From Silene latifolia (taxonomy: Eukaryota > Streptophyta > Magnoliopsida > Caryophyllales > Caryophyllaceae), in contig NC_133538.1 of the NCBI RefSeq assembly GCF_048544455.1, positions 150,244,422 through 150,308,421 of the forward strand: a stretch of 64,000 bases of DNA, read 5' to 3'. The notes under the pieces were generated by a model. It was not told where the DNA came from and did no database searches. It saw only the letters and a list, made by a program, of their open reading frames with translations. A program made the translations under genes and the position numbers. This document shows, piece after piece, positions 32,341 through 45,888 of this stretch (its first letter is position 1; each line of letters starts with the position of its first letter).

Positions 32341-35300
32341 TGAAATGACATGACTTATCATGCTAAGCCTATGAGAAGGCTTTGGTTAGTAAGTCTTAGC
32401 AACACTTTGCACTTTCCTAACCTTACTATATATTATTTCCCATTGTTATGTATAATCTTTATATAAAAACCTTTTGAGTACATGTCTAGATTCAATCTAA
32501 ATATAGGCTCTCTGGCCTTTGAATAACTCCCACTGTCCTCACAGTGTATAGGGATAGGATCTTCGGTTATTGGAACGAACTACCATAGTTCCTCCAATTC
32601 ATAAAACCGAATCCTAATATCATCCCTTCCTTCTTGCATATGTCATTATTGCAAGTGTACTCAATTTCCGTTGTGTATATCTCATTGTTCAATTGCCTAG
32701 GATGTTTCTAGCAGATATTCTCCTTAATTAATATAGCCAAGATGGTTCTCTAACCATCCTTATAAGTTTAGAATATGGTTTTTGTGTAACTCCTTGCACA
32801 AAAATCCATCTCAATTCTAAATTCTTAGCTTCATATCTTTAGTATAACCTGAGTACTAACTAATGAACTATGTGGCTATATAGAGGCTTCTCTCAAAGAT
32901 TAGATTTATAATTTCTCGTCATACTCCAAGTATACGAAGTTTAAGAATGATGATACATCTTAGCGTAATGAATTAATCCCGCAGCGGAAGCATGTGGATT
33001 CAATTTCTATACGTTCAATACTTTTGAACTTGTCAAGATTCTTATTAACACAAGAATATTCATTCAACGCTAATATCCTATTAGAACTATCTTTATAGGT
33101 CTGGATACCTTAGAGATGCATTATTCTTCTTCTAAGTCTTCCATCATTCAAAATGATCAATATGTAACACCATATTACTCCCACTAAACTCCATGTATAA
33201 ACGGAACTACTCGCTAATTCGAGAAAAGTTTATCACATGATCAAAACATACAATTTAACTCCTTAACTTCTACTTAAGACCTCCTCTTAAGTTTTCATCC
33301 TACCTTAGGATATTTGCGATTTTCAAAACTCATGCAAGATGATTTTAAAATCCAAATTTAATGAGGCGTTGTTGCGTGAAAACCCCTTTGCCACCAACCA
33401 ACCAGGCTACATAAACATCTTTATGTTTATGCTCACTTCGGACTTTTGCGGAGTTGAAACTAGATAAAGCATCTTAATAAGTTACAGGCTTGTTACTTTC
33501 AAAAATAACATGTCTCCTGTCCACTTTAGATTTCGAAGAAATAATTACTGCTTTTGACCAAGAAGGAACATCTTCCTACGTCTTATTCTCCGTTTGTGGC
33601 TCTTGAACATTTTCTCCCACTCTGTCTTTAAGAAATAATCCTCTTTTCTTAATAGACAACATCACGAGTCACAAACCCTTTGTTCTCGTGATCATGTAGG
33701 AAGAGAGAGCACATGTTTACTATCGAAACAAGCTACAATTTAGGTACCATGCCTAACCATATCTCATATGAAAAGTAGATGATTGCTTTATCATGTTTTA
33801 TTTTAGTGGAAAATTTAAATGCCAAACAAATTTTATAACAAAAACTACCTCCAACTATATTGTAAAGATTCAATCATATCATAATGTAAGTGAACTTGCG
33901 ATACGATATCACACTCTTTTTGGTGCAGATAAAAGTCATCACTTTATTGTTACCCATTTTAACAAAGTACTAATACTTTGGTTTTATAATCTGTAGGTTT
34001 TAATACCTTTTAAACATTCATTGAACTTATTCAAAGAATTTCTCTTCTTACCTCATTAAGTGGATACCAAGTATCTACCTAATCCATTGGTAAAAGAGAA
34101 GAAGTAATAATGACCTTCTCAGATTGAAAATATTTTTGACCATACACATTGAAGTGTAATTTGGTGAATAACTTATTCTATTCGTTATACTTTTCAAGAA
34201 AAGTCACGAAACATCTTGCTTTGAATACAAGATTTGCACACACCAAAAGATTCCCAATCAAATGGTTTGAGAGACTAGTCAAAACTAGTTTCTTAATGCG
34301 ATTTTCAATCGAGAATTGAGGAATGATAGGGGTCACCAACTTGAGTCTTGTATATATGACATTTATTTTTAGTTTGAATATAATTACCTTGATTTGTATG
34401 GTCTCACCATAAACTTAATCGTGGTATTTAAGAGTACAACTCTTGTTTTAATTGCATAATGGTAAAACCCTTTACCTTTTGTGTAAAACTCAAATTATAT
34501 TCTTATTTAGACATATTGTACATCATAATAATTATTGAGGTACATTTCTAAATACAAAACTAAAATGAGTACACTACAACATTCAAATGTTCATGGATGA
34601 AATGATAACTACCCTAGTTCCATTCATGAAAATTTCCGAACTTATTCTTGCTTGTCGTCACACGATAATGCCAAATATGATGAAATCGATAAGTTTGTAT
34701 CAAATACTCATGATATGATATTTGGCAATAATGCAATGTCAATGTCATAGATATTAAGGAAGGAATATGTTGGAGTCACACGACCAACTTCCTTGATCTT
34801 TACTTATTGGGGTTTGTCTCTATTTTAGTGTCTAACACCTTCTCTTTCGATCCTAGTTCTATCCTTAACAATTAAGATAGGAACTTTACTTCATATTTCT
34901 CCCACTCACTTCAAGAATTTCTATTTGATGAAGACTTATCTTCATATAAATTCCTAGTTAATCCTTCACAAGGATGAACTCTTATTGTGGTATTTGGTCA
35001 ATCAAAATTTCTAGCAAATCAATTTACCAATTTAACATTGTCATATTCTTAACAACTTAAGTGCTTGATGACAAGTGTTTAGGTTGAGCAATAAGACTTT
35101 TGAACCATGGATGCATAGAAGAATTATCAAAACATATTTTGACTAATTACTACTTCTATTTATTCTTCTTCATAAGAGATTTCATATACATGGGTATGTA
35201 AGGAATTTAAGATGTTAATCTTATATTTGCATAGGACGATTCCTATCGAGTTCTATGGAATAGAACAATTCCTATGGAGCTAGTCCACAACCTATGATAC

Positions 35301-35400
35301 GGTTCAATTTTAGAAAGAGATTTTTGTCGTTAGCAATAGTGGTTTAGCGGAGACTCGTGTTACAATCGAATGATATCGCTTATGAGTAGGATTAATGAAA
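32341..35400 (-). pseudogene. E4 gag-pol remnant, Ty1/copia type, heavily decayed
   Basis: No ORF above 60 aa survives on the minus strand, yet short translated patches fit a copia polyprotein in the right order: DLLTKAF near 32390 (end of RNase H), an RT-like patch around 33190, and GFVTRDVVY near 33670 (the linker between integrase and RT). All are crossed by stops and frameshifts. Boundaries are approximate. Confidence 0.5.
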
Positions 35401-37629
35401 TAGAACAACATTAAAACACCGAAATAGTGGGAAAATTAAACATTCATCGTTATATATAAAATATTTTGGCATGTTTTAGCATTTATATAATGACCTCCAC
35501 CCAATTATATAAATGATTCCGAGACCCAAAATTCATATTAACTCGGGCATGGGAAAACCGATACATCCCTCACTAATATATAACTCGGTGGGTTAACTCT
35601 TTAACCGATTCTAGAATTAGAACTCTTGGTCGATGAAATTACGTTAAGTTCATCTCTAGCCCCGAAACATAAGACTAGCCTTCATGTCCCGTTGAGTCCA
35701 ACCAAATTTCGCATGTAACAACGTTTTATTACCCCACTTACCCAATGATAAATGAAAGCACCCCGGGAAAACCGAACCTACTCCAAATATCACGGGGAGT
35801 CATGAGTCCTACTATTTGGTAAGGCTTAATCTCAATTTTTTTAAATATCGTGAGAGGTTGAGTCAATTTATTATCTATCAAATTTAAGTGAACTAAATTT
35901 TCGAACTAACGATAATCATAATTGACACGGTCGATGCTCGATATGATATGCATGTGTTGTTTATGGCGATTTGGCAATGCATGCAAACATATAAAGGAAA
36001 AATGCAAAGCAACAAATAAATTTCCTAGTATGGCCTTCCTAAAATAAAAAATCTAATATTCTATTACATATTCGGAAACCAACTCCATTGATCCCTTGAA
36101 CTTCAAGTGGCACGCTTCCCAAGGTAACACTGTCTTGATCGGAACTCCGGAATTACAAATAATAATAAAATACATAGCTATTCTTGTTATACATTTGTAA
36201 TATGAAAAACTAGTAAAAACTAAAAGTGATACGAGATCATATTAATTTACAACCGAATCAATATCCCCTTACATTACGGGTAATATCGATTAAAACTAAG
36301 ACCATACTAAGATAAATTACATAATTCAAAATTACATAAATAAAATTATGATATTCATCAATAAAAATGCAGCATTATTATATGTGTCTAACATGCCAAA
36401 TTAATGTGCCAAATCGCCCTACTTAAACCTTATATCGTACATAATCCGGTTTTATGGAAATGCGTGATAATAACTTATTAAAATCAAAAATCAATACTTA
36501 AATCAAATTTAAGCTCAAGTTAATTACCCTAACTCAATTAGGACACAAAAATTAGTCCTTACTCAATTTTTGACAATAATTCAACTTGGTTTTCTATTAT
36601 TGCTTATTAAACTTCTTTTAACCATAACAATTATGAAATAATTCCCAATAAATCATAAAAATTTGGAACAATTCGAAATCACAATTTTGTAAATACTGGA
36701 ATATAACCAAGATTCCAAAAACTCAATAAAATTTGCCCACAAAATATTTATAATTTATTTCATTAATAAATCGTACAAAACATAACTTTTACCATTTACC
36801 ATTTAATTCCAAATTAAACATAAAAATTATGGAAAAATCAAAATCAAAATTTTGAAAATTCTTAAATAATTTCCATATCCTGGAAATGGAAAAATTTCAA
36901 CCAATAATTTTGAATTTATTTTTATGACTAATAAATTTGCCCTTTTATCGATTTAATCACATAAAAATCAATAAACGTACCAAATCAATCAAAATTAATC
37001 ATGAAACTTTAGATCTGATGTTGATATCAAATATACAACATTTGGGAAAAATTTCATGCCATAAAATTTATTTTAGCTATTTTTGCTAAAAATAGTCACT
37101 ATTTATAACATTTTAACCATTAAAATTATAAATCATGCATAATAAATCACATTTATCTAAAATTTTACATACAATCTGTAAAATATTAATGTGACATCAT
37201 ATTAAAATTTCATGACCTGTTTCAAAGTTTAACTATTTTTAGTCATTTAATCTCCATTTATACCATTTTTATCACATAAAAATCATAAATCATGAAATAT
37301 TAATCACATTAATACGAAATTTTACATACAATACATAAAATATTCATGTGAGGTCATACTAAAACATCACGGCCATTAGTTAAGTTTAACTATTTTTAGT
37401 AATTAAAAGTTCATTTTACTCATAAAAATATAATTATTTCACTAAAAATCATTAAAATAAGCAATAATTATCCATAAATCATCAATATGACCTAAAAACA
37501 TTTTAAAACCAGAATGTATAACATGCAAAAATTTTCGTGGCTTTATCCTCATAAATCACAAAATATCTAGTTTTAATTAAGTTACATTTAACTCGGAAAA
37601 TCCAAACCGATTATGCATGCAACACCAAA
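35401..37629 (-). other. E4 5' leader region
   Basis: Non-coding, AT-rich. The block at 35461-35700 ('gcatttata', 'aattatataaatgat', 'ttggtcgatgaaatt') matches the E7 leader at 56694-56830, so the two copia families share a long 5' leader. Nothing else recognised. Confidence 0.6.
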
Positions 37630-37641
37630 GCTCCGATACCA
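37630..37641 (-). other. E4 primer binding site, Met-tRNA type
   Basis: On the minus strand tggtatcggagc, one base off the usual tggtatcagagc, two bases after the 5' LTR. Confidence 0.8.
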
Positions 37642-37643
37642 AT

Positions 37644-38920
37644 TGTTAGATTCATATACCTATTATTAGAAATTTCTAATGATGAACTAATTAACATTTT
37701 AATATGAGTTCTAAGGATCTAGTGCATACATAACTTAATAAGAAATAAAATGAGAAAACAATGGTTCTTACATTGTTGTTGGTTCGAAATTTTGGGCACA
37801 AATAAGGACTCCTTCCTTATTTGTTCTTGAGCTCAATTATTATGGATGATCCTCCTAAATCCAAGTATTGAGATCCTCCTCTTGTTGCACCCAAAACAAT
37901 ACTCTTAAATCGAATATACTAATTAACTAGATTAGTATACTAGTATCCTTCAAATAACTCTAATAATATTCTTATTACTACACTAGTAATCTTATATATT
38001 GATATTAGAATATTAGATGAACAATTTTAGAGTTTCTAAAACTATTTTAGAGAGAAAAGATGAGGAGATGAAAAAATGAATGTTGCATAAGTTGCATGAA
38101 TATCAATATAGAGAACAAATTCTCTATATGAAAAGGGGGGAGCCGGTTTGAAGGGTGAAGGAAGGCCAATGCATGGCCTTCTTGCTTTAGCTTTTGTTCT
38201 TCACAAGAATAGTAGGTGTAAGGCTAGTTAGAGTAGGAATGATTACGTCCATTTTATTATATAAAACAAATCATCCACTAACTCCTTCCACCCTCTAATT
38301 TTCGTTCACTTTAGGTAAAATGGACTTCCATTTTATTTTGTCAATTTGTCATTTATCACACAATATGTCACATGTAGTATGTAACATATTATTAATTAAT
38401 TTTATGTATATTTATCAAATAAATATCATTATATACATTAATTATCTAGTAATTCACAATTACATGGTATAAAATGGGTCATGTTAATATAATTCACAAC
38501 ATTTTGTAATTACTATTAACCATTCATTCATATCTCAATTGTTTCATAAACAATAATCAATTTTAGTAATGAAATCTTTTAATTACTAAAATAAATCTTA
38601 TTTAATCAAATTACAATAAGATATAAATATTCTCACTAACAAAACAATTGTTCAATTTTAAGGAATTAATCAACTTGTATCGATATACAATTAATCAATT
38701 TATCTATTAAGGGAATTGTCCTATAGGTGTGACCTTAAGGGATCAACTGATCACCACCGTCAAACGACAGTAATGTCAAACTCTAGTTAGCCAATCATTA
38801 CTGAATAATGTTGATCAGTTGACTATATAATGAATCATCCCTTACGTATTCTTATTATGAGATTTAATTATGATGTTTAATCATGTGATCGCACTATTGT
38901 TGAGGACACTTACTCCGACA
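37644..38920 (-). repeat. E4 5' LTR, complete (1277 bp)
   Basis: On the plus strand it runs from TGTTAGATTC (37644) to CTCCGACA (38920), i.e. TG...CA termini on both strands. The right flank 'atatatacat' is AT-rich; the target duplication cannot be checked because the left end is lost. Confidence 0.88.
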
Positions 38921-39357
38921 ATATATACATAAGTGATGCATTCTAATCTATTTTATATGATGCATGATTTCTATTGTTCGGAGAGCTACTTTGAATTAAC
39001 TCCTATTCCTTGTGTTTGAACTTCCCCAAACCAATCAAAACACTATTTCTAGTGTCAAAATAGGGAAGTTCATGCACAAGGCAAGGATGCAATGCATGAT
39101 TCTAATTGTCATTTTGGATTTTCAAATGGGAACAAAATGTGATACCTCATTGGAACCGAGGTGGGAGTCCTTTATGTGTTGCTAGGACTCAAAACTACCA
39201 AGAGTCAAGAGTGACTCAACAAATGATCAAGATTAAGATTTTAAAACAAGAGATAAAAGCAAAGCTAAAGGAGGTGTAGGAAACTCACAATGGAATAGGT
39301 TGAAGTCAAGTAATCAACCCCGCACTTGTGGTATTCACCAATAAGCCTTGTCAACCC
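38921..39357 (-). other. E5 non-coding 3' region with hairpin
   Basis: The hairpin at 39018-39071 pairs gaacttccc with gggaagttc (outer stem) and acacta with tagtgt around a 4-base loop (inner stem). No gene. Confidence 0.7.
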
Positions 39358-40989
39358 TCAATTGTCGCTCATTGCGACATCCTCATCACCGACATCATTG
39401 CCGTCATCATCATCGTCGAAATTATCATACAATTTCTTCATTATCTTCTTCATCATCCACCTCCATTGACTCAGGGGATTCACCATTTCCATCATCATTA
39501 TCGGAACTTGAACCTTGCTCTTCTTCTTCTTGGCATGAACCAATACCTTCCTCGTCTTCAACAACAACAATCTCCTTTCCACCAGCCACCCGACTATCCA
39601 CTTCGGCATCTTGAGAAGCACTTGGAAAGAATATTTCCTTATCCGCCCAACTAGGCAAAGGACATGAAGGATCAAGAAGTCCTTGCCTATCTAGATGTAG
39701 TAGGGGTGGATATTGGGCACGATAAGCATTCACCCGGTCTTCATGAGCTTCTTTATGCATTTGTTGCATTAATTGGGTCAAATTGTCGTTGCCTACCACG
39801 ACATTAGAGCCACTCGGTTTGAATTATTGGTAGGCAAAGGGATATGGTGGAGGAGGAGGAGGGCTTTGCAATGGGTTCCTTATGTTGCTTAATTATCACT
39901 TCGGCTTCCTTGGAGACAGGTAGTAGGTAGTTTGGTCTACGGACGGAGATATGGCAAATCTTGCTAGGCAAGACAAAGGACTTAGCTTCTTTGATGAGCC
40001 ACTCATATTTGTTGTCAAGATTTTCATTCTTGACCCAATGGAATTTGTTGATTATAGTGCTCATATCAAGGAGGTTGCTCCCTTTAACCGGTTTGTAGGT
40101 GTTATCTTTGTAGAAATTCGGGTTAAAGTGCTTAGCTAGCCTCGTTACCAAGCCGCCGTTTACAATGAAGACCGCTCCCATCTTTCCCATTATCAATCTC
40201 AAGCCACCGATCAAGCAATAGTTGAAGAATGTTGTACTTTTTGGTGAACTTTCCATTGATATTCATGAAGGACTTAAGGTAGACAAAATCAAGTTCGGTG
40301 AAGTGGTTGGTGCCTTTTCTAGCAATCAAGGTATTGCCCACAAACTTGTGCCATACTCTTATGCCCGGATGGTGAACATATAAAGCATGGTACTCCCGGA
40401 AAGAATCAAATTTTCGACCGGTAATAGCTTTCCAAAGGGGTGCGGCATCATACTTCAAAGGCTTTTTCTCAAAATGATCATATTTCAATAGACCAAACAC
40501 TTTACCAAAATCGGTCTTAGTCATGCTTCTACTCTTGTTCTCAAGACGGAATTCAGCATAATTTTTAGTCTCTATCTTATACACCTTCAAGGAGCTTATG
40601 AACTCCATGGTCAATGAAGGGTAAGCCAATTCTTCCATTTCAAAGAGGGTTAACAACCTCATAGACTCAAAAAATGCTCTAGTTCGCTCAAGCACAACCC
40701 ATTTTTCCAAAGTATCTTGACAAATAAACTTGGTAGCCACAATAGTCTTTTTAGCAAGGGGTAAAAATGCATTCCTATGAGCATCGGTTAAGAAAGTTAC
40801 CTTCGGAAAATTTGGCAATTGTTCTACAACCTGAGTAGGTGTGGTAGCTTCCTCAATAGGAGTTGCGGTTTCTTGGATTTCCACCCTTGGTTGGGTCACT
40901 ACCAAAGCCTTAGATGCAAGAAGAGCTTGTTGCCTCTTTGATAAATTTGGAGTCTTGGGTGCCTTGATTCCGCCTTTGGTCCTTGCCAT
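39358..40989 (-). pseudogene. E5 Athila-type ORF3, broken
   Basis: Starts MARTKGGIKAPKTP at 40989. The first open piece is 285 aa (to 40132), then a frameshift near 40200 leads to 40256-39804, a stop, and an acidic tail (39799-39425) with a last shift into an Asp-rich end (stop at 39358). Blocks shared with E2 ORF3: FGLLKYDHF, VGNTLIARKG, NGGLVTRLAKHFNP. Function of the family is not known. Compared with E2, fewer stops remain, so this copy decayed less. Confidence 0.8.
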
Positions 40990-41354
40990 TGTATTATGCT
41001 TCTCAAATTGGTATCAACAAACCAAGATTTTGCTTGAATGTTCCTTGCTTCTTCAAACTTCAACCAATTCCTCATTCAATTTAGGATTTTCGAATTTTTG
41101 CCCACACCCTAGAAAATTGATTCAATTTGCAAGGAATTTGATGTTTAGATGGTCTTTTGTTGATAAAGAAGTGATTTAATCTTGTTTTGAGCAAGTTTTG
41201 TTTGAATGGTGGTGAATTTTGTTGAGAAATTGATGTTTTTGAATGAGGGGATTGAGGGTTTAAGTGGGAGAAAAGGTGTGTGTTTGTGTTTTTGAAAGAT
41301 AGAAATGAATTGGGAAGGAAGGGGTTGTCCCGTGTTTTACTTAAGTAAAGGCCT

Positions 41355-41756
41355 GGGACGCTCGGATTCTTCACGGGACGCGCGGATCCTGTTACAGGAT
41401 TTCCTGAAAATGCAAAACAGTGTCAGGACGCACAGATCCTCCGCAGCTCGAGCGGATTTCTGCTAGGACGCTCGGATTTTTCCTGGGACGCGCAGATTTC
41501 CTTAAAAGAAAATTTGATAAATTTGGAACTTCCTAGGACGCGCGAATTCACTACAGCTCGAGCGTCCTGAAGTTGGGGACTAGCGGATTGAAGCTGGCTT
41601 GCGCAGATTTCCTTACAGGACGTTTTCTTCAATTTAAACTTTCCCAGCTCCCACGTCCTAAGGTCAAGACGCGCGGATTGATGCTGGGGACGCTCGGATT
41701 CTCCTAGGGACGCTTGGATCCTCTTCAGCTCCCATGAGCTCAGGTCCGCTCGTGGG
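41355..41756 (-). repeat. CpG-rich motif array upstream of E5 ORF3
   Basis: About 14 units such as ggacgctcggatt, ggacgcgcggatcc, gctcgagcggat and agacgcgcggatt, the same motif as in E2. It occupies the same place as the E2 array, between the post-pol block and ORF3. The ORF at 41423-41776 is only a translation of the repeat. No TATA box is seen between it and ORF3. Confidence 0.75.
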
Positions 41757-42060
41757 GATTCATTTTCCCGTGTCATTCTTTCTTCTTCTCCTTTGTTAAA
41801 TGTTGTGGGTACACTACAAAGGCTTGGTTAGCCTAGGCATTTGCTATCCCCACACTTGGTCAAACACTATACATCAAAACACGTTAAAATACCTCCCTCA
41901 CTTGTTCTCATGTCAAAAATCTTGATCAAAGCACAAAAATGCAAATCCAAAAATGACAAAGATGCAATAAAGGAAAAAAAAATGCGAGTTAAGGGGTTAG
42001 AATATTTACAAATGGTGGTTTAGGGAGGACTCCACCAAACTCTTATTCTTGGATGAGATG
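41757..42060 (-). other. E5 spacer between protease ORF and motif array
   Basis: Carries the 'tttggtggagtcctccct' block on the minus strand (near 42030). In E2 the same block follows integrase; here it follows protease directly. No gene. Confidence 0.7.
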
Positions 42061-44979
42061 TCAAGGAGGCAAAGCCAATGTGTTGTTGATGTTGCTCAAC
42101 ACCTTGTAGAAGTAGTCGAAGGCTTGCTCATTTTCATGATAGAGGTCTTGGGTAGACCTTTGCACATTGTTCTCTTCATTGTTGCATTCTAAGTCAAAGT
42201 GATGACAAGGATCAACAAAGCCTTGGTCTAAGGTCATAGCATTTCCAATATAAGGATTGACCAATCCTTCAAATTCATCGTCCGATAGACCGCAAACTTC
42301 ACTAGCTTGTTCCCCAATGATGTCATGAGTTGACAAGAGCAACTCTCCTTTCTTGTTGTCATGGCCAATGAGGCCTTCTTCATTACTTGTCATGATGGGT
42401 GAGCTATTCAAGCTCTCATTGTTGTTGTTGAAAATTCCCTGCTCTCCGAATATAGCTACTTGAAGGTCATCCACTTTCTCCTTCCATATGGGTGGTGTTT
42501 CTTTACCCATGGCTTGATCTTTGCATAGAGATTCTAACTTCTTTCTATCACTTTCTCGGCTATAGTGATTGACCATGAAGCATGGCTCATGTAGTCGGGG
42601 AGCTCTCATTGTTTTGTCAAGATTGAAAGTGATTATCTCGTCCCCTACTTCAAGTGTGAGCTCACCATGTTTCACATCGATTACCGCTCCGGAGGTATCC
42701 AAGAAAGGTCTTACTAAGATGATAAGAATGTTGGAATCCTCCTCCATGTATACAATGACAAAGTCTATCGGGATGAAGAATTTGCCAATTCTCACGGGCA
42801 CATACTCCCATACCCCTAAAGGTATCTTTGTTGATCGATCCGCCATTTGAAGAGTGATGTTAGTGCATTTGAGCTCTCCCATTCCTAGCCCCTTACATAT
42901 CGAGTATGGCATGACACTTACACTTGCTCCAAGGTCACATAATGCTTTGTTGATTGTAGTGTCGCCAATGGTACATGGAATAGAAAAACTTCATGGATCT
43001 TTGAGCTTTGGAGGGGAACTCCCTTGAAGAATAGCACTACTCACTTTGGTAAAGGCAATAGTCTCCAACTTTCGGATGGATTTCTTCTTTGTAGGAATAT
43101 CTTTTATGTACTTTGCATAAGCCGGAACATGATTGATCAATTCTGTGAATGGGAGTGAGACTTCTAAGTTCTTCACAATTTTCATGAACTTTCCAAGTTG
43201 GTCATCAAGCTTAGGCTTAGATTGGCGACTTGGGAATGGAAGTCTAATTATAATAGGCTCTTTTTCCTTAGCCTTCTCTTCATTCTTCTTCTTTGAAAGT
43301 TCGTTAGAAGTAGGATCTACCTCCTTAGAGTTCTCCACAACTCTTTGCTTGTCACTAGCATCCACAATATCTTCATAAATTGGCCTCTTCGGCCCCTCAT
43401 ATCTTGTACCACTCCTAAAATGGATGGCACTATCCGTCTCATGTCTTGTGGGCGGGTTACCTTGAGGAGGTAATTGCCCCTTTTGTCTTTGAGAGCTAGA
43501 AGATGCTAATTGGGTCATTTGAGTCTCTAACATTTTGGTGTGGGCAAGAATGTTGTTGATGGTGATTTCCTTAGCTTGGCTATCTTTTTGCATTTGGGTG
43601 AAGAATTCTTGGGTTCTTCTTTTGCATTTGGAGGACCGCTTTTTGGACATCAAAGCTTTGGTCATTTGATTGGTTGTAGGAAGGTTGATTTTGATAACCT
43701 TGGCTTTGGTTGAAAAAGGGTCTTTGAGCTTGGTTTCTCCTTGGAAGTGGGGTATATGTGGGTTGGGGGTTTTGAACATTTTAGCTCTTGTATGAAAGAT
43801 TTGGATGAAATTTGGTATTCTCATTATAGTAGTTGAATAAGGGGTGCCATTCTTGTATGCTTGGAAAGCATTCACTTGTTCATTTGTTCCGCTACATTCA
43901 CTTTGATCATATCCCAAGGTTCCACAACTTTCACATACTCCACTTGGAATTGAGGATGATTCCATCATAGCATTGACATATTGTTTGGGTGATTTGGAGG
44001 CTTCATTAAGCTTAGCCATGGCCTTCTCAAACTTCAAATTGATGGTGTCGATATGAGCACTTAGTTGAGCACCCAATTGAGTGATGGAATCTACCTCATG
44101 CTTTCCTCCTCTTGTGGCCTTTCGAGGCCTACTATATTGGGAATTATGAACCGCCATTTCTTCGATTTTGGCCCATGTTTGATTGTCATCAACTTCGGTA
44201 AACATCCCATTGGATTCCATATTAAGAACATTGCGTGAGTCTTCACATAAACCGTTCTAAAATTGTTGTACAAGGAACCATTCACTAAGTCCATGGTGTG
44301 GACAAGAACGATAAGTGTCCTTAAATCTCTCCTATGCTTCATATAATGATTCCTTATCCCTTTGCTTGAACCTGGTGATTTGAGCTCTCAACATATTTGT
44401 CTTCTCCGGAGGATAGAATTTATTATAGAAGGCAAGTGCTAACTTCTTCCATGAATCAATACCAAGGGTAGCCTTGTCTAGGCTCTTCAACCATTGCTTT
44501 GCGGTACCGATCAAAGAAAAAGGAAACAATACCCATCGGATTTGGTCTTGAGTAACTCCGGTTTGAGAAATTGCATCACAATAGTTACAAAAAGTCTCAA
44601 TATGTGAATGAGGGTCTTCACTAGGCATCCCTCCAAATTGACTTCTCTCAACTAATTGTATGAATGCGGATTTGGCAATGAAATTACTGATTAAATGTGG
44701 TGGTGTAGGAGTACCGTTTGGTAGGTTCTCCTCGGTTGGTACGGAATGAGATGAAAATTTAGGCATTGTGGGTTGATTTTGTGGTGGGTTTTGAATTGGA
44801 TTATCCTCTCCTTCTCTTGCAAAAGGGTTGACAAACTCAATGTTATTTGGTTGAATGTCCACAATCTCTCCAATACCTACAACTCTTGAAGTACCTCTAG
44901 CAATTCTTCTATTGTTGGTTCAGGTCCTTTCAATCTCGAAATCAATAGGTAATAAATTACCTTGTGATCTTCTAGTCAT
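42061..44979 (-). pseudogene. gag: E5 gag-protease remnant
   Basis: The gag start (MTRRSQGNLLPIDFE) is at 44979, with a TGA soon after. The capsid region (residues within 44862-44332) has FGGMPSEDPHSHIETF, IGTAKQWLKSL and YNKFYPPEKT, the retrotransposon gag family. A TAG at 44332-44334 falls where Trp is expected. The second piece (44220-42991) has a Cys-rich CESCGTLGYDQSEC knuckle and a basic/polar linker. The aspartic protease follows with the active site LCDLGASVSVMP (about 42945-42910), preceded by a TGA near 42990. After protease the frame runs on through a novel acidic tail to a stop at 42061, ending QAFDYFYKVLSNINN, which resembles the end of the E1 ORF. RT, RNase H and integrase are missing. 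Confidence 0.85.
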
Positions 44980-45095
44980 GCAAAATATCAAACAACTAGA
45001 AAATAATTAGCACAACCTTGAGGAGATTTACTTCCCCAAGGTAAAGAAAGACACAACTAAGAACAATTAACGAAAATCAAATCAATTGAACACCG

Positions 45096-45113
45096 TCCCC
45101 GACAACGGCGCCA
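45096..45113 (-). other. E5 primer binding site, Asp-tRNA type
   Basis: On the minus strand tggcgccgttgtcgggga, four bases after the LTR end. Confidence 0.85.
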
Positions 45114-45117
45114 TATT

Positions 45118-45888
45118 TGGTTCGGGTTTTGTACTCGTCGTCAAAAGATACAACCAAAACAATATTTATAACTTCACAAACTACTTTTAGTAAAGAGGTA
45201 AGTAAAGGTCGGATCCCAAGGTACGGGTATTGATGTAGGATTTTCAATTGCAAGAAGCTATTTCTTAGGGTGTCACAAATTGGGTTGAGATTAGATGTAA
45301 TCTAAACTAATCAACAAAATTAATAAAAGCAAAGTAAAGCAAATAAAGGGGTTGTAAACAATCGATTAAAGGCACTAGAGTGTCATGGGTTCATAGGGGA
45401 TTCATGGAAATAGATCATACAAACATGTTCTCAATTAGAAGCAAGCACTTATTGTTGTGATGTGATCGAGTTAGTGTATATCTTACAATCCCTAGGAAGA
45501 TTTAGGTCCCGGAGCCGAGTCGTCTAGACTGTACAACACCTGCAAGTCGACTTAGTCTCCTCCTATTCAACTCTATGCATGGTCTAATGAGGCTCGAGTT
45601 AGTTTATGTCTTACAAGCCTCATTGAAAAGATAAGAGATGGGTAAAAAATGCAAGGATTCATAGGCTCGCATTTCATCAAATATAACATGTGCATAGGTT
45701 GAAATCACAACAAGCAAGCAAATTAATTATGAAGACATAGTAGATTAAGCACAGATCAATCCCCATGTTTGTTTCCCCTAATTCCCCATTAACCCTAGCT
45801 AAAGGACTACTCACTCATGATCAAGTTTAGCATGCTAATAAGGTTGTCAATCATACTAACAAAGCAAAACATGATGAATAAATGATGT
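45118..45888 (-). repeat. E5 5' LTR, R/U5 part, cut by E6
   Basis: On the minus strand it ends CCGAACCA. It matches the downstream part of the E2 LTR until 'aataaatga', where E6 starts at 45889. The upstream LTR part would lie beyond the right end of E6, outside the window. Confidence 0.85.

Larger units (their letters stand above)
38921..45888 (-). mobile_element. E5: Athila-like element with gag, protease and ORF3 but no RT or integrase
   Basis: Minus-strand order: partial 5' LTR (45888-45118), primer site, leader, gag-protease (44979-42061), the 'tttggtggagtcctccct' block (about 42030), motif array, ORF3 (40989-39358) and non-coding 3' region. Its leader and LTR match E2 closely (for example the reverse complement of 45840-45888 matches E2 near 3165-3190), so both belong to one family. 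The stretch from protease to the post-pol block is continuous, so RT, RNase H and integrase were lost cleanly. The right end is cut by E6; the left continues behind E4. Confidence 0.85.

Noticed and set aside
33793..33996. 67-aa plus-strand ORF within E4
   Set aside because: Wrong strand for E4 pol and no recognisable content; it is chance within decayed sequence.
39328..39675. His/Ser-rich ORFs on the plus strand near 39350-39650
   Set aside because: Antisense of the acidic Asp/Glu tail of E5 ORF3.
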